DNA of 64,000 bases from Rosa chinensis (GCF_002994745.2 NC_037089.1:77524347-77588346), one strand, 5' to 3'; counted from the stretch's first letter, positions 33,472 through 45,814 are shown. Numbers and translations are program-made. Notes: generated by a model from the sequence alone, not told the origin.

Positions 33472-34065
33472 TTGGTTTTTTGTTTTCTTTTGATCGAGTT
33501 AAAGAAAGTTTACAAAGGAAATCTCCTAACACTACTTAAACCATGAAGATCAAAGTTAAAAGTATTAGAAGCATTCAAAGGAAGAGCATGATTCTAGCTT
33601 GCAATACCAATGGGACATATCCCAAATTCCCCAGTGCATCAACTATAAAATTTGCTTCTCTCTATCTGTGTTTAAACTCAATATCTTGGAATTGACTTGC
33701 CATGCATTTGATATCCTAAACAAGAATGTTGATGCGCCAGTGTTGCAGAAACATTGTTGATGCTGTCAATTAAGACATTTAAATCTCCTTCCACTTTGAT
33801 TTTTGAGTAACCATGAATAAGAGCAGCTTGGAGGCCAGCTCTTAGGGCTAGAATTTCGGTGATTAAAACATTAGAGTATCCTATTTTATTTGTAGAAGCA
33901 AGAATAGGAAATCCCTGATCATCTCTTGTAACAAATCCAGCTGCTCCTTGGTTATTATCATAGAGGGAACCATCAAAATTCAGTTTAATGAAATCCTTTG
34001 GAGGTGATGTCTCCATCTAATTAAGACAGAAGGATTGATTCTTTTCTTTTTTGTTTCAGAATGAT
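33472..34065 (-). mobile_element. 5'-truncated LINE fragment with RNase H
   Basis: It is flanked by GCAGATGTTT on both sides (33462-33471 and 34066-34075). On the minus strand, 34016-33678 reads FIKLNFDGSLYDNNQGAAGF, VTRDDQGFPILAST and EILALRAGLQAALIHGY, an RVT_3-type RNase H. The C-terminal FKHRQREANFIVDALGNLG lies in another frame after a shift near 33710. The 3' (left) end is A-rich in element sense. It lies about 260 bp after TAF10. Confidence 0.8.
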
Positions 34066-34219
34066 GCAGATGTTTCTGTTGTCCGCGGGAGTTACTCTGG
34101 AAAAATGCATGTACTTCTATACAATTTAGGGGATCTGAACTTAATATTTGCTAATGCTTTGCTTGACAAGAAAGACATTTTCAACTCTGAACATAGTCCT
34201 GACTTCTTGATTTCATTGA

Positions 34220-34860
34220 CTATCTGAATGAAGAACCCATCATTAAAAGATTATAAAGCTGAAACCCTTGTACTAAGTTAACCCGATCTTCGACCTGAAT
34301 CACCTGATAACTTCTTTCCTGCTTGAATTCGTCTCCAAACAATGTGGAAGGTGTGATTTTGACGCAGACGGATTGATATCTAGGTTTACCAGCAATAAAC
34401 CTAAGCAAAGGATTCTGGAGTCCACCAGAGATAAAAGAGAATAATCTCAATTTTATTGATAAAAGATAAAAAGATCCATTCTGCAGCTTTAAGGCGGCTT
34501 ATTTATAAGAAAATAAACCCTAGGGCGACTAACAATGAAACCCTAAAGCCCATGGGTAAAAACGAAAACAACCCGAAATTAACTAGGAAAACCAAAACAC
34601 CGAAAAATAGAAAAATGCAGTTTTGAGGCCCTAAACGACCCCGAAAGCCCGAAAAAGACCACAGGTCATGGCCAAGCAACGAGTTTGATTTCTAGCGCGA
34701 TTCCCTTTCCGGAAAGGTAAGGTACGTCCCAATCGGACTCCGAAAGCCCGTTTCGCGTCTACTAGTCACTTTTCGTTTTCCTCCTTTAGCATGATCCAAC
34801 TGTTCTTCAAATTGAGCTGTCATCTGTTCTGCATCAGATTTTCAATTTTTATGTTTTCAG
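34220..34860 (-). repeat. LTR-like remnant
   Basis: In minus sense it reads ATCAATAAAATTGAGATTAT, TCTCTGGTGGACTCCAG and GCTTAGGTTTATTGCTGG, wording typical of the R/U5 end of plant LTR elements. No defined termini or target duplications were found. Short open frames are not supported. Confidence 0.35.
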
Positions 34861-34880
34861 TAATTACATCCAGATTTACA

Positions 34881-35039
34881 AGATGCGCTGTTACTTAGCG
34901 ATCCATATAAGCAACTTGGAAACTGATTAACTCAGACGAAGCCGGTTATATCGTAATGTATAAACGAAATGCAATCGGCTTCGTCTGAGTTAATCAGTTT
35001 CCAAGTTGTTTATATGGATCGCTAAGTAACAGCGCATCT
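34881..35039. repeat. Long inverted repeat / hairpin (64-bp arms)
   Basis: Arms 34881-34944 and 34976-35039 are complementary at 63 of 64 positions; the mismatch would be a G-U pair in one RNA strand. The loop is 31 bases. The arm segment CTCAGACGAAGCC occurs a third time at about 35065, just outside. It could be a foldback MITE, or a transcribed hairpin feeding small-RNA production. There is no coding capacity. Confidence 0.85.
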
Positions 35040-35193
35040 AAGATGTATCCCTGCATCTAGTAGCACTCAGACGAAGCCAATGACCAATCTCATGCAAATA
35101 AAATTATCTCTTAATCTCATGGCAAGAAATGCATGGGGAATTAGCCATCCTCTTGAATATCAAATTTAAACAAGGCGATCCTATTTAAAGTTC

Positions 35194-35375
35194 TATAAAT
35201 ACATCTTAGTTTAGGCACATATAAGCACAAAGCCCAAAGACTCGAAGAAACAAAATTTATTTGCTCTTCACTTCCAGAAAGAAGAAGAATAACATGGCTA
35301 AGGCTAGCTTGTTTCTAGTTGTTGCTCTTCTTCTCATCATTTCCCTGGCTGAGAGTAAAAAACTCGGCAGTACAA
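35194..35375 (+). pseudogene. LysM-type gene relic 1, promoter and signal-peptide exon
   Basis: A TATA box TATAAATA (35194-35201) precedes the ATG at 35294. The exon encodes MAKASLFLVVALLLIISLAE then SKKLG, a secretory signal like that of the intact LysM gene at 37211. The donor would be GGCA|GTACAA. No matching LysM exon follows before 36348, so it may use that damaged exon or be a relic. Confidence 0.6.
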
Positions 35376-36149
35376 TGTAATCACTTCTCATAGAAGCAAA
35401 CTAAGTTTCCTAATACGATACGGATCACAGATATAAAATCCTTATAGTTTCAGGGATAGAATCTTTAATGCAATCTTGATCACTTCATCCATGAGTAACC
35501 ATATGCAATTGTTGAAATCATAACGTGAATAATGTAAGTCCAATCTTACAGATCATGTAACAACCTTAGTTAGGTAACATAGATGTTGTAAAGGATATAT
35601 CTTGCAACTCCATATAGCTAGTATATTCACCAAAAACATATAATTCATCTAGTAGCACTTGAGCTTTATTAATGTACTTCACACTGTGTCGTTGTTCTTT
35701 CTTTCATAGTTCATTTCATCACCTATCAATGGATATTGTCAACATGCTCTACAAGGTTCCCTCTTTTATATCACAACAAAGTGAACAACTATTTTAGCTT
35801 ACCTTTCCCAAATTTCTGTACAAGCAAAACAAAGAAAGCAAAGAAGCTTGTCGCTTTGAAATGACATTATTGCATGTAGAGTGAAGCATAGATGAATGGC
35901 TCTTGTTTAGTATATGACTATATGTTGCATAATCCCCTCTAGGTAGAAGATCCACTTTCTCATGAGTTGAGAGCAAGATTTGATGTGTATCTCCTTACAG
36001 GTCTACCTTTTCTTTGTCAAACTGCCGGAACTTGGCCTAAATTAAGAACCAATGAATTTCAAAGGTCGTGTTGATTTCTTGCTATATGTAATACCATTAT
36101 ACAGCGTACAGAGTTTTTGCTAGACAGAGAAATTATCTACAAAGTAATC

Positions 36150-36530
36150 ATGGCTGTGGTTATGTCAAACACCAGTGTGGCTCTTGTTCTCTGTCTTTTC
36201 CGGCCCTCATCATCTCCTCCACCGAGAGTAGAAAACTCGGCAGTAAGTCGTACGATTGAAGAGAACTTCAATAATCTAATCACAGTACACTATCATCTGA
36301 TTTTGTCAATAATTTCATAATACACTGTAAAATGGGGAATTGTGTAGTTGGGTTTGTGGCTGCTGCTGGGGATTCCAAACCAAAGTGCAATACAGTATGG
36401 GGTACAGCCTGCTGGTTCTTTGCACTGGTGTCATGGAAGAGTTCAATCTGGATTCTGACTTCTTCTTTTTAATTAATACTAACATCAACTGCAACGCTAT
36501 CTTTGTCGATCAACGGCTTTGTACAGCCTA
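36150..36530 (+). pseudogene. LysM-type pseudogene 2
   Basis: A decayed signal-peptide exon (MAVVMSNTSVALVLCLF...ENSA, 36150-36240) ends at GCA|GTAAGT. The second exon starts after GTGTAG at 36348. Its LysM part begins GFVAAAGDSKPKCNTV, then a small indel shifts the frame; MEEFNLDSDFFFLINTNINC and FVDQRLCTA continue in another frame to 36530. The cysteine spacing of the family is partly kept. Confidence 0.75.
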
Positions 36531-37130
36531 ATTTTCATCCTCGCATCCCCAAACCATGTCCCTGCCTTCTTTAGAAATCGGCTATTCTTTATGAATTCTC
36601 TTCTTCTTTTTAGTACTTATGAGGGGTAATTACCAGAAAAATAAATGAACCACTGTACGATAGAACAAACGATCGAGATTGTGAGGCCCCTTTTTTTTGA
36701 GATTGTAGGTGGATGCCAGTCAACTCAAATCAGCTGTTGCAGATGAACTAATATCGCTTAATCCTCTATTTAATGTTTACAAAAAAAAAAAAAAAACAAG
36801 TAAGATGATTAAAATCCAGCTGCATCGAAAACTATAATCTCTAGAATTTGAACAGGAACAGCTTCACAATAACAAGTCCGTTTATCGAATACATTCATGT
36901 AGTTGCTTCCAAAATCTCATGTATTTAACAATAAAGTGTAAAATAAGACACAGAATGCATGTTTTAAGTTATGCTCCGTAATATTAAAAGCAAAGACAAC
37001 AACACAAGCATTTTGAGCAAACCAATGCAAATTTTCCCCCTAAATCCCAGGGCAATCCAACGTAGTAAAACAAGCCGGCCTCTTATTGAACGAAGGAATC
37101 ATAGTTTACAATGTCCCTGCATATTTTCTC

Positions 37131-37138
37131 TATAAATA
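37131..37138 (+). promoter_or_regulatory. TATA box of intact LysM gene
   Basis: TATAAATA lies 73 bp before the ATG. The same box and surrounding words (TTTACAATGTYCC) recur before the paralog at about 48821. Confidence 0.6.
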
Positions 37139-37210
37139 TGTACTAAACCCAAAGGCTAAAGAATCAAAGAAATAGAGTTCTTTTGCTTAAAAAGATCGAA
37201 GAGGAACAAT

Positions 37211-37622
37211 ATGGCTAAGCTTAACTTGATTGTGCTTCTAGTTGTCTCTCTTCTTGTCATCATTTCTGTAGCTGAGAGTAAACGACTAGCTGGTTAGAAT
37301 TTTTCATCTTCATTATAATTAGTAATTTTGTTAATTGTATCGTCGACATGTATTTTCTTTAATTTTGTAGATGAATATTCATTTTCCGTCCGTTTTATCT
37401 AATACATAAAAAGCTACATGCATGCATGCAGTTGGACTTGCAAAGAGGACTCCGACCCTTGTTTGTAATTCCGTTTATGGTGCAGCGGAAGGTGATACTT
37501 GCGGTAGTGTCGCTCAAATGTTCAATCTGAGTCTCAAATCCTTCCTTTCCATCAACCCTAACATCAACTGCAGGAGCTTTTTTGTGGGTCAATGGCTATG
37601 TATTGATGGTGCTACGAAGTGA
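37211..37622 (+). CDS. Small secreted LysM-domain protein
   Basis: Two exons, 37211-37292 and 37432-37622, encode 90 residues. Residues 1-24 are a signal peptide (MAKLNLIVLLVVSLLVIISV). The mature part carries one LysM domain of the plant cysteine-rich type: VCNSVYGAAEGDTCGSVAQM, FNLSLKSFLSINPNINC and FVGQWLCIDG. Four cysteines (VC, DTC, INC, WLC) can form two disulfides. LysM folds bind N-acetylglucosamine glycans such as chitin; small apoplastic versions exist in plants with poorly known roles in symbiosis or defence. The ligand is inferred from the family only. This is the one undamaged member of the cluster; relatives lie at 35294, 36150, 39760, 48400 and 48901. Confidence 0.9.
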
Positions 37623-38379
37623 GTTACTACATTTTCATGTATATGTTGAGTTGAGGACAAATAATGTAAGAATAAAAGAGGATGAGCTAGCAACCTAGGT
37701 AGCTTTGATGCCCTCTCATGTCTCAACTCAACCCATTGTTTCCCGTTAATCGTTGTTATTTTACAAAATTTTTAAAAAGTGTATACCGTAATTCCTAGTT
37801 AACTTACGTACTGTATTAACATTGTTATAATAAAGGAAGCCGTAGTTTCATAATTTATGGATTACTCGATATGCTTATGAGATTTTCCATCCCTCCTTCA
37901 TCCGATGTAATTAGTTGTGTGAGGCTGCCATTACAGGTTGAACATTCATTTAATTAACAGCTAGTTTAGTTTCACTAAACCAAGTATTCCTACTCATTTA
38001 AGTACTGGGATATGGCAACTATACTGAAAATATATGGTCATTAACCGACAATTATTTGTCAAAACATTCCCTTTTTTTTATCTTACTTATTTTTCGATAT
38101 GCTTTTATCCACGAATTGCTAACATTAAGTGAACATGGTTTTATTTAGTTTTCTTTAAGAACTCAAATAAATAAAACCTGAGGATTAGAACAAAAATTTC
38201 TTCAATAGTTCTGACACTGTAAGTTCCCAAAACCAAAATTTATTTTTCAAGTGTTCTTGTGCAATGAGCCCAAACAAAAATTTGGGGTAATTAAATTTTA
38301 ACTCCTAATTATTGGGGTGCTTTCAATTTCATACATACGAGTTTCAAAATTGACATTTACATATCTCAATTTATATCTG
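37623..38379. other. AT-rich intergenic DNA
   Basis: The first 130 bases match the 3' flank of the paralog at 49868-49980 (GTTGAGGACAAATAAT and GCCCTCTC...CAACTCAAC), so it includes the probable 3' UTR of the LysM gene. The rest shows no recognisable feature. Confidence 0.5.
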
Positions 38380-38388
38380 TTAGACTTT

Positions 38389-39536
38389 TTTTTTGGACTA
38401 AAATATGATTGGAGATAACAGAGCCTCCCAACCTGATTTATTAAAAGAGCTGGATGATAAAAACAGAAGAAGGGAGGACATCACCCATACCCCTAGCCAA
38501 AAAACAGAAAAGCTAAAAAGGTTCTAACCTCTACTTGATCAACAGATTAAAAGCGAAAAGAAAACTACGTACAACTCAAATAAACTGAAAATTGGGAGGA
38601 CCAAGTAAGTTTCGTCGACAAAGATTCAAAAGAAAAGGAGGAGCCTCATTCCACCAAACCAAGTCTGACGATGACAAACCAACATTAGCAAGCACATTTG
38701 CCACCTGATTTCCCTCTATAAAAATATGAGAAGATTTAAATTGCATTTGCGAGATACGGTGCAAACAATTATCCCAAGCAACACGGAACCTCCATGGAAC
38801 AAGGTGGGGTGCATGCAGGAAATTAATTAAGTACCATAGTTGAATCAACTTCAAGCCAAATGTGCTTCCACTCCCTAACCTAATAAGCAAGCTTAATTGC
38901 CTGAATAACCGCCATGATCTCCGCATCGACGGAACTAAGAATCTCAAAATTAGAAGCAAAAGCACCCATAAAAGAGCCCTGATAGTCCCTAAACACTCCA
39001 CCGTAACCTGCTCTTCCCAAAACACGTTGCCATGCACCATCTGTATTAATCTTCACACAACCTATAATTGGAGGAATCCAATTAACCTCAACAATCCTTG
39101 GAGTCCGACGAGGTCGACAACTAACCCCAAAATATTCTAAGATTTGAAGCTCAACTACCGAATTATACACTCCCTGTGCCTAGTTTACTAGCAGCTTGAA
39201 CATGGCCCATAATTAACCTCTTAGCCTCCACAGTAACCACACAATTATCATGCTTCATTTTGTTTCTAGCTCTCCATATAAACCGCAAAGTAGTGATTGT
39301 GAAACAAATAAGCCAAACTTCATTTACTTGGGAGCTACGACCAACACACCTCAGGTTTAATAAATCCAACAATGAAGCTGGCATATGGGTCAAATTAAAA
39401 ACTGCCACCCAACTACCCCATAACGAAGCAGAGAATGGACAAGTCATAAAAATATGAATCAATGACTCTTCATTTAAACCACAAAGAATACAGCGAGAAG
39501 CCAAACAAATACCACCACGCTGCAACAAGTCCTCTT
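38389..39536 (-). mobile_element. 5'-truncated LINE, ORF2 3' part
   Basis: It is flanked by TGTTAGACT (38380-38388 and 39537-39545), with a poly-T (poly-A in element sense) at the left edge. On the minus strand, 39528-39163 is a zf-RVT (RCILCGLNEESLIHIFMTCP, LRFIWRARNKMKHDN), closed by a stop. 39170-38880 is the start of RNase H (VNWIPPIIGCVKINTDGAWQ, AEIMAVIQAIKLAY) and 38700-38600 its end (HIFIEGNQVANVLANVGLSS). It is dead from frameshifts. It lies between LysM gene copies. Confidence 0.9.
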
Positions 39537-39754
39537 TGTTAGACTATTTCATACTCGGTTTTAAATAGTTCCATTAAAAAAATCTATTATCTAGATAATG
39601 TGTCAGTTAATTGATGATGGGTTAGTTAACTTATGATGTCAATAAACCAAACTTTAATTACTTAATAGTTCGTCTGGTTTTTTCAACTATCTCATATTTT
39701 GTCGATCAATTCTTTCATTTGGGACATTAATTAATAGACTATAGAGAACGTTAA

Positions 39755-39990
39755 ATGGTGTAGTTGGGTTTGTGGATGCTGGTGGGAATGGCAAGCCAAA
39801 GTAAGATACAGTTTATGGGGTACAACCTGCTGATTCTTGCACTGGTATCATGGAGGAGTTCAATCTGGATTCCGACTTGTTCATTACAATCAATCCTGAA
39901 TTCGTAACATCAACTGCAACAGTATCTCTGTCGGTCCATTATGGATTAGCATGTAAGATGAATGGAGTAATTAAGAGAAGCCGGTGTCTA
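39755..39990 (+). pseudogene. LysM-type pseudogene 3, exon 2 only
   Basis: It opens TGTAGTTGGGTTTGTGG as in relic 2, and encodes DTVYGVQPADSCTGIMEEFN then LDSDLFITINPE. The C-terminal segment is scrambled (STATVSLSV in place of NCNSIFVGQWLC). No signal exon is visible upstream. Confidence 0.7.
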
Positions 39991-40646
39991 TTAATAGTAT
40001 ATACGTTCCAGCTCATAAATGAGATGCACATCATTTATGGCCGGAGAGGTGCGTAGAATAATTTCTAAGTTTTTAGGAAGTCTATTGAATTTGAATTTAT
40101 CATTGTTTTGCAATGAATACATTAAATATAAGGAGGAATTTAAAGCATTGACGTGTATTTGCACCAACATGAATGAATAACTGTATAATGTTAAATACAC
40201 TTTTTAGTTGTTTTAAAAAAATTAACTATAAATATCAAAGTCTGAAATCACCTAATAAGTAATGAGTCATTTACATTGTCGGTGCATAGAAAAATTTCCA
40301 ATTTGAATTTACAACCTATATTCTCAATTCTTAAATTGAGTAGCGTCTTTTGTCAAAGTTTGTTATTATGTTTAGATGATGCTATAATTCTTTTAGTTGC
40401 TTCCACCATCTCATAGATTTTAAGTGAACGTGTAAGTAAACCAATACCCAGTAAATTTGATGATTTGGTTTCTCAAAATGTGCTATAAGATGAAAAATAG
40501 ATTTTTTCGATTATAATAAAGTCGTTGTCACATGCAAAACAGGAATGTCAAATATATGTTAATTGTCTTAATTCTATTTCATTAAGTGGTCACAACTTTA
40601 GCCTTGCAACATAAATTTCACAGAAGATTTAATACAATTCCTTGGG
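39991..40646. other. AT-rich intergenic DNA
   Basis: I see no gene, repeat end or RNA in this stretch. Confidence 0.5.
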
Positions 40647-40651
40647 TGTCC

Positions 40652-42600
40652 TGATGCGCCTTTGGGAAGCGCATAATTTAACCCTGAAATATCGTTAGTA
40701 GTATAAGTAAGTAGGGATCGTTCTATCCGGGAATTGAGGGTACACTTGTAATTGTGAAACAAATAAAGAAAAGTATTATTTACAAAAATAAAATAAAGAA
40801 TATAAATATATACAATTGTATAAACAAATAAAGAATTAAAATAATAAAGTATTATTTACAAAAATAAAATAAAGAATAAATATATACAAGTAAACACAAA
40901 TAAGGGGGGGATTAGGATTCTTAAAATTAAAATTAAAATAAATAAAATAAAGAAAACTTAAAAACATATATACAATGGTGGAACGCAAGGAACAAAGATC
41001 AAAATCAATTCCATGTAATCAAATTCGATTCAAACCCTATAATTGTTCTTCCAAGTCATGAGAGAGGAGTTGATCATGTGAAACATTCGAAAGCAAATGA
41101 TTTCCCATTTTTACTTTTCAATGCTAATTAACCTAAGCGAAAGCACCTAGATTAATCCTATCAAACATGCAATCAAGCCCTAGAAAGCTAGTCAATCATG
41201 ACATGTTCAACGCATTAGACATAGAGAAAGGCTATCAACTCAAGTGTACAACATAGTTATGGAAAAGTCCACCTAATTGCAATCCTCTTCAATTAAATTC
41301 GATTCTTGTCCAAAACCTTTACTACTTTTGATTCAAGTTACACAAAACGAAAAGTCGATTTCATGTTCTTAAACCTAGCACCAATTACATGCAAATCCTA
41401 TAAGTGTCGACCCAAATAAGATAAACATATAAAAGTTTTCTGTAAAGCAAATTTAATCGAACAAACTCACATAAGCAACTTAGAATCACAACTATAGAAT
41501 TCGAAAACTTTATTTAAACATAGAAATTGGGCTTAAACTTTGCCCTAAACGTTAGGTTAACTAGAAACAAGTTCATACGAAATCAAACAAGGAAACCAAA
41601 AAGGTTACAAGGAAAAGGAACGAATTACACCGTGAGTGGAGATGGAGATGGAAAGCTAGATGGTTGGATCTTGAATCTTGGAAGCAAGCATTCAAGGTGG
41701 ATGATGGAGGATATGATCTTCACGGCTCCTTCTTCTTCTTCCTCTCCTTGCTTGAAAACGCAGAACTTTGCAACTAGAGAATGGAGAAGGAAAATGGAAA
41801 GGAAATGGAGAGACAAAGAAGATGGAATGGATGAAGGAATTTGTGGAAAAATGGAAAGGAAATGGAGAGACAAAGAAGATGGAATGGATGAAGGAATTGG
41901 TGACTAAGGAAAATGGAGAGGAAATGGTGAGACAAGAAGATGAAATGGATGAAGGAATTGGTGTTATGAGAGTGAGAGGAGAAGTGTATTTATAGCCCAA
42001 AAATGATGAATGGAGGGTGGAGATGAACATAAATGAAGGGCTAGATATGTTAGACAAATTTGTAAAAAATATCTTCCCACTTGTTTATCACTTGTTCAAC
42101 TTGAATTGATTTTCCTCCTCAAGATTTTCCACTTGGTTGCAACTTTGATTTTCCTCCTCAAGATTTTCCACTTGCTTGCAACTTTGATTTTCCTCCTCAA
42201 GATTTTCCACTTGGTTGCAACTTTGATTTTCCTCCTCAAGATTTTCCACTTAGTTGCAACTTTGATTTTCCTCCTCAAGATTTTCCACTTGGTTGCAACT
42301 TTGATTTTCCTCCTCAAGATTTTCCACTTGGTTGCAACTTTGATTTTCCTCCTCAAGATTTTCCACTTGCTTGGAGGTCCTAAAATTAGAAACTAATAAG
42401 AAAAATAGAAACTTTCCTAAAATGAAAAATGGCAACTTACTAAAAATGATAAATAGAAACTACAAAAATATAAACTTTCTACAAATAGGAACTTTCCCAA
42501 TCAAAGAATGGAAACTTTCCTAAACAGGATTTTAATAAGGAAATAACGTAAGAAATGTAGGGAAATGCAGTTAAAACGTCGCATTAAAATGCTCCTATCA
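40652..42600 (-). repeat. Left (3') LTR of copy 2
   Basis: It is 1949 bp, longer than copy 1 because of the 39-bp minisatellite. A TATA-like CTATAAATAC lies near 41987 on the minus strand. Tandem units of about 57-66 bp (41800-41960) are expanded relative to copy 1. The PPT (AGTGTGGGGGAATT on the minus strand) lies at 42601-42614. Confidence 0.88.
42107..42374. repeat. 39-bp minisatellite in LTR
   Basis: About 6.9 tandem copies of a unit that includes TTTTCCTCCTCAAGATTTTC and CACTTGGTTGCAACT, nearly identical to each other. Since 39 is divisible by 3, both strands stay open and give repetitive pseudo-proteins. The right LTR part of the same element has only about 3.7 units (47835-47977). Copy 1 has none. 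Confidence 0.92.
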
Positions 42601-42614
42601 AATTCCCCCACACT

Positions 42615-44799
42615 TAGCTTTTGCTAGTCCCTTAGCAAAATCACACTATGACACACACTAAGACTCAACGAAAATTAAAGACTCTACAAAAACAATGACT
42701 CTATTGCCCTTCAACTTTTTGTCTCAGAAATCTCCTACTTTCACAACATCAAGATTAGCACTCAACCAAGAATCAATATGTAGATATTCAAGAGTTAATT
42801 AAAACATATAATCCACACATACACAAGTAGGACTTGGTTGTGACAATGGTGATGGTTTATGTTAAGCATGCTTCAAACAAGTATGATTCATATCCTCACA
42901 AGGTATATCCACTCTTTCTTCTCTCAGAATTCAAGACCATGCTTAAAAGCTTATAATCACTCAATTATATGTGAGAGAAAATATTTTGAGGCAATCAAAT
43001 AGCTCACATATATAAGAAACGAAAAGCACTTTGTGAATATAATTTTTTTGAAAAGATCTCATGAAGGATATCAACTACTTGCACGGATGGACCCAAGCCA
43101 TAGGTTCAACTCTTGTAACTCATCTCCACAAATCAAAGGCTGTCCCATCTTAAGGATCAAGAAGGTCTTATTAAGGGTTGTAATGGGGCCAAGGCTCAAG
43201 GTTTTAAGAAACGAAAGGTAAGGAATTTCACAAAGTGTCCTAAAAACCTAGCAGAGCTCATGTAAATGTAGAGACTTCTAGAAATCCATCAAAATATATC
43301 AAAACGTCACATCCCATAGAGGTTTTATGAAAGGGCCAAATGTCTTCATGTTAGGCCCAATCTTCACTCTAAACTTCCCTCGAACTAGTGAATTGGACAA
43401 AGACCAAATTTTCCAATAGTGGGTCTTCAATTCAAAACAAACTCCAAACTCACCAAGTATGGAGGACTAAAATCCATATACATTTTTTCTTTTCTTTTCT
43501 AGCCGTACACAAATTTTTTTCTTTTCTTTTCTTTTCATTTTTCACGGCTTTCACATATTTTTTTTCTTTATGGTATTTTTTTTCTTTATGGACAAGTCTA
43601 CCCCCACACTTGAACTTTCACCTCTTCTCAATCTTCTTTCTCAATGCCAAATCCTCAAGTAAAGTCCCAAAATATAGCTCCACTAAGTTTTTAGAACAAA
43701 TGGTAGGAGTGTAGCTATACTAAGGTTCAGGGTTAAGGATTTAAGGGTGATGAAAGAAAAGGCTTAATGTAAGCTCAAAGGGGTTTATCTAAGAGAGTCT
43801 CATGACGGGCACAAATAGGGACACATGCTTATTTGGCAATGGTGATAATTCCTAGGTTGCCTCTATCCTTTCCAGAATCAGGGCCATGTATTGACAAACG
43901 TCTCAACAAGCACAAGAGCGAATTCTAGCATTCTCTAGTCCATCAAACTTAATCTATGGCAAGCAATCAATCAAATGAAAGAGTAATGAGATCATCAAAA
44001 CATCGCCAAGAAATTAAGAATATATTTTTCAATTATCACTCCAAGAAAAAGGGACATGGCTCAAATATCTCACATGGGCTTTTATGAATCAAAACTCATC
44101 CTAACATGCTCATATTCTGTACCAAGGTTACGAAATCCATATCCACTACACATGCATGCATTTTTCATATATCTCAATTAACCAAAGAATACCATTTTAA
44201 AAATCATCTCAATTTTGTGATTCTCTTTTAATCATGATTTTAGAGATATAGAATCATCTTAGACAGTTGAAAGGGCATTCTAAGACTCAAAACAAAAACA
44301 AAAGTAACCAAATTTTTTTTTTTTTTTAAATTAATTTAATTTCAACACTTAGGTACGGGAACAGGGAGTCTCGATGTGCAATGAGACTGAAACAGCTACC
44401 CTTTTTCAAGACTATGTTTAATCCAATATACCTTAGTGTATCACAACATCAATTAAAAACACAAAAAACACAATCCAACATCAACTATTTTTTTTTTTTT
44501 TTTTATATACTAACTACTAAAAACACAATAAAGCAATAACCCTTCCCCCATACTTAATTCATGCATTGTCCTCAATGTATAAACAAATATAAATCATGCA
44601 AAGCATAAATCAAGCATAGAAGAGAAAATGAACACAACGAAACCTAAAACAACTTAAAATTTAAGAAAATAAAATAGAAGGAAGAGTTCAAGAAAGCAAA
44701 TCTGCGTTTGATGGCTCCTCCACAGCTACAGTTGAAATGGGTTGCCTCCCATGCAGCGCTTAATGTTTAAAGTCTTTCAGCCTAGACTTGTACCTCCAT
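42615..44799 (-). other. 3' untranslated interior, copy 2
   Basis: It is homologous to 18406-20383 but more diverged. It contains poly-T tracts and the same post-pol motif (CCCCCATACTTAATTCATGC, about 44547) and GGGTTGCCTCCCATGC (about 44740). No gene is seen. Confidence 0.6.
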
Positions 44800-45369
44800 T
44801 TACTCCTTTGGAGGAGCGGTATGCGGGCGAGTGGCAGCGCTCTTGCTGGTTTCAGCCTTCGGAGGCGGGTCCTCATGTTGTGATGCAGTAGCGTCCTTGC
44901 GAGGAAACCCAGGAGGATAACTCTGCAAGTTATTGACTTCCTGAGCAAGCTTGTTTATTGCAGTGTGACAGCGGATCAAAGAGCAGTTCATCTCAGAGAT
45001 GTAATCGATCATGCAATTGACTCTCCAATCTGTCACCATAATACCATCGCGGAGAGAGGAACGCAAATCATCAATCGAATCCGACAAGCTTTCCAGGGTG
45101 GCCATAGGCCGAGGAGCACGAGTAGCTGGTGAGGAAGAAGACTCTCCGGGATGCAGTCTGGGAGAGCGACGAGGCAGAGGAGGGGGACTGCGGGTACGCT
45201 CACGGATAGGACGATGGTCCCATGGACGAGTAAGCCCAGCTCTAGTGGCCGCTTGACGACCTTCTTCTTCCAAAGAGAGAACACGGCGTTGATTGACGCC
45301 CCTGCGAGGGGTTACCTTGGTTCGAGCCATGAGGAAGTAGAAGGAATTTGAAACTGCACGCTTAGACAA
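44800..45369 (-). CDS. Conserved ORF of the WUS-carrying element, copy 2
   Basis: It has the same 189 codons as 20384-20953 with only a few substitutions (for example SDSIDDLRSS for SDLIDDLRSS, and TSKSAAT for TSKRAVT) and no stops. The likely start is the internal MARTKVTPRRG (45330). Two independent element copies keeping the frame and length argue that the protein is or was useful to the element. There is no recognised domain; the basic proline-rich half and the helical half are as in copy 1. Confidence 0.6.
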   Translation of the reverse strand: MSKRAVSNSFYFLMARTKVTPRRGVNQRRVLSLEEEGRQAATRAGLTRPWDHRPIRERTRSPPPLPRRSPRLHPGESSSSPATRAPRPMATLESLSDSIDDLRSSLRDGIMVTDWRVNCMIDYISEMNCSLIRCHTAINKLAQEVNNLQSYPPGFPRKDATASQHEDPPPKAETSKSAATRPHTAPPKE

Positions 45370-45814
45370 ACCTTAGTAAAATCTGGAGGAGACAAAAAAG
45401 GATGTATATGTAAAGCACAAAATAGGGTAGAAATCTCAACAGGCACACGGTTTTAACAAAGCTTCTCCAGGAAGGAGAAGAGTTATGATAGTTCACGGCC
45501 CAAGAAACTCCCCCACGTGTAAATATTCCTTTCTTTTCCTGGATTTATGGCATGCTTTCGGCTATAGCTTGTCTGTCACGGATCCTCGAGATTCGTTTGA
45601 TTCCCCCACGCGTTCTTTCTTTTCCTTGATTCACGGCAATTAAACCTGCTTTCTGCTGTAGCTTGTCTGTCACAGCTCCTCGAGATTCGTTTGGTTCCCC
45701 CACGTGTCTTCCACGCACCAACAGCTTTTCCGTGTTTTCGGGTGACTTTAATCTAACGCGTAGATTTAATCTCAGAGATCGTCCATCCAACGGTGGAGAT
45801 CCGCTCACTCGTTC

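Noticed and set aside
42096..42435. Repetitive 13-residue-unit proteins on both strands
   Set aside because: The 39-bp minisatellite unit is a multiple of three, so frames stay open without being coding.
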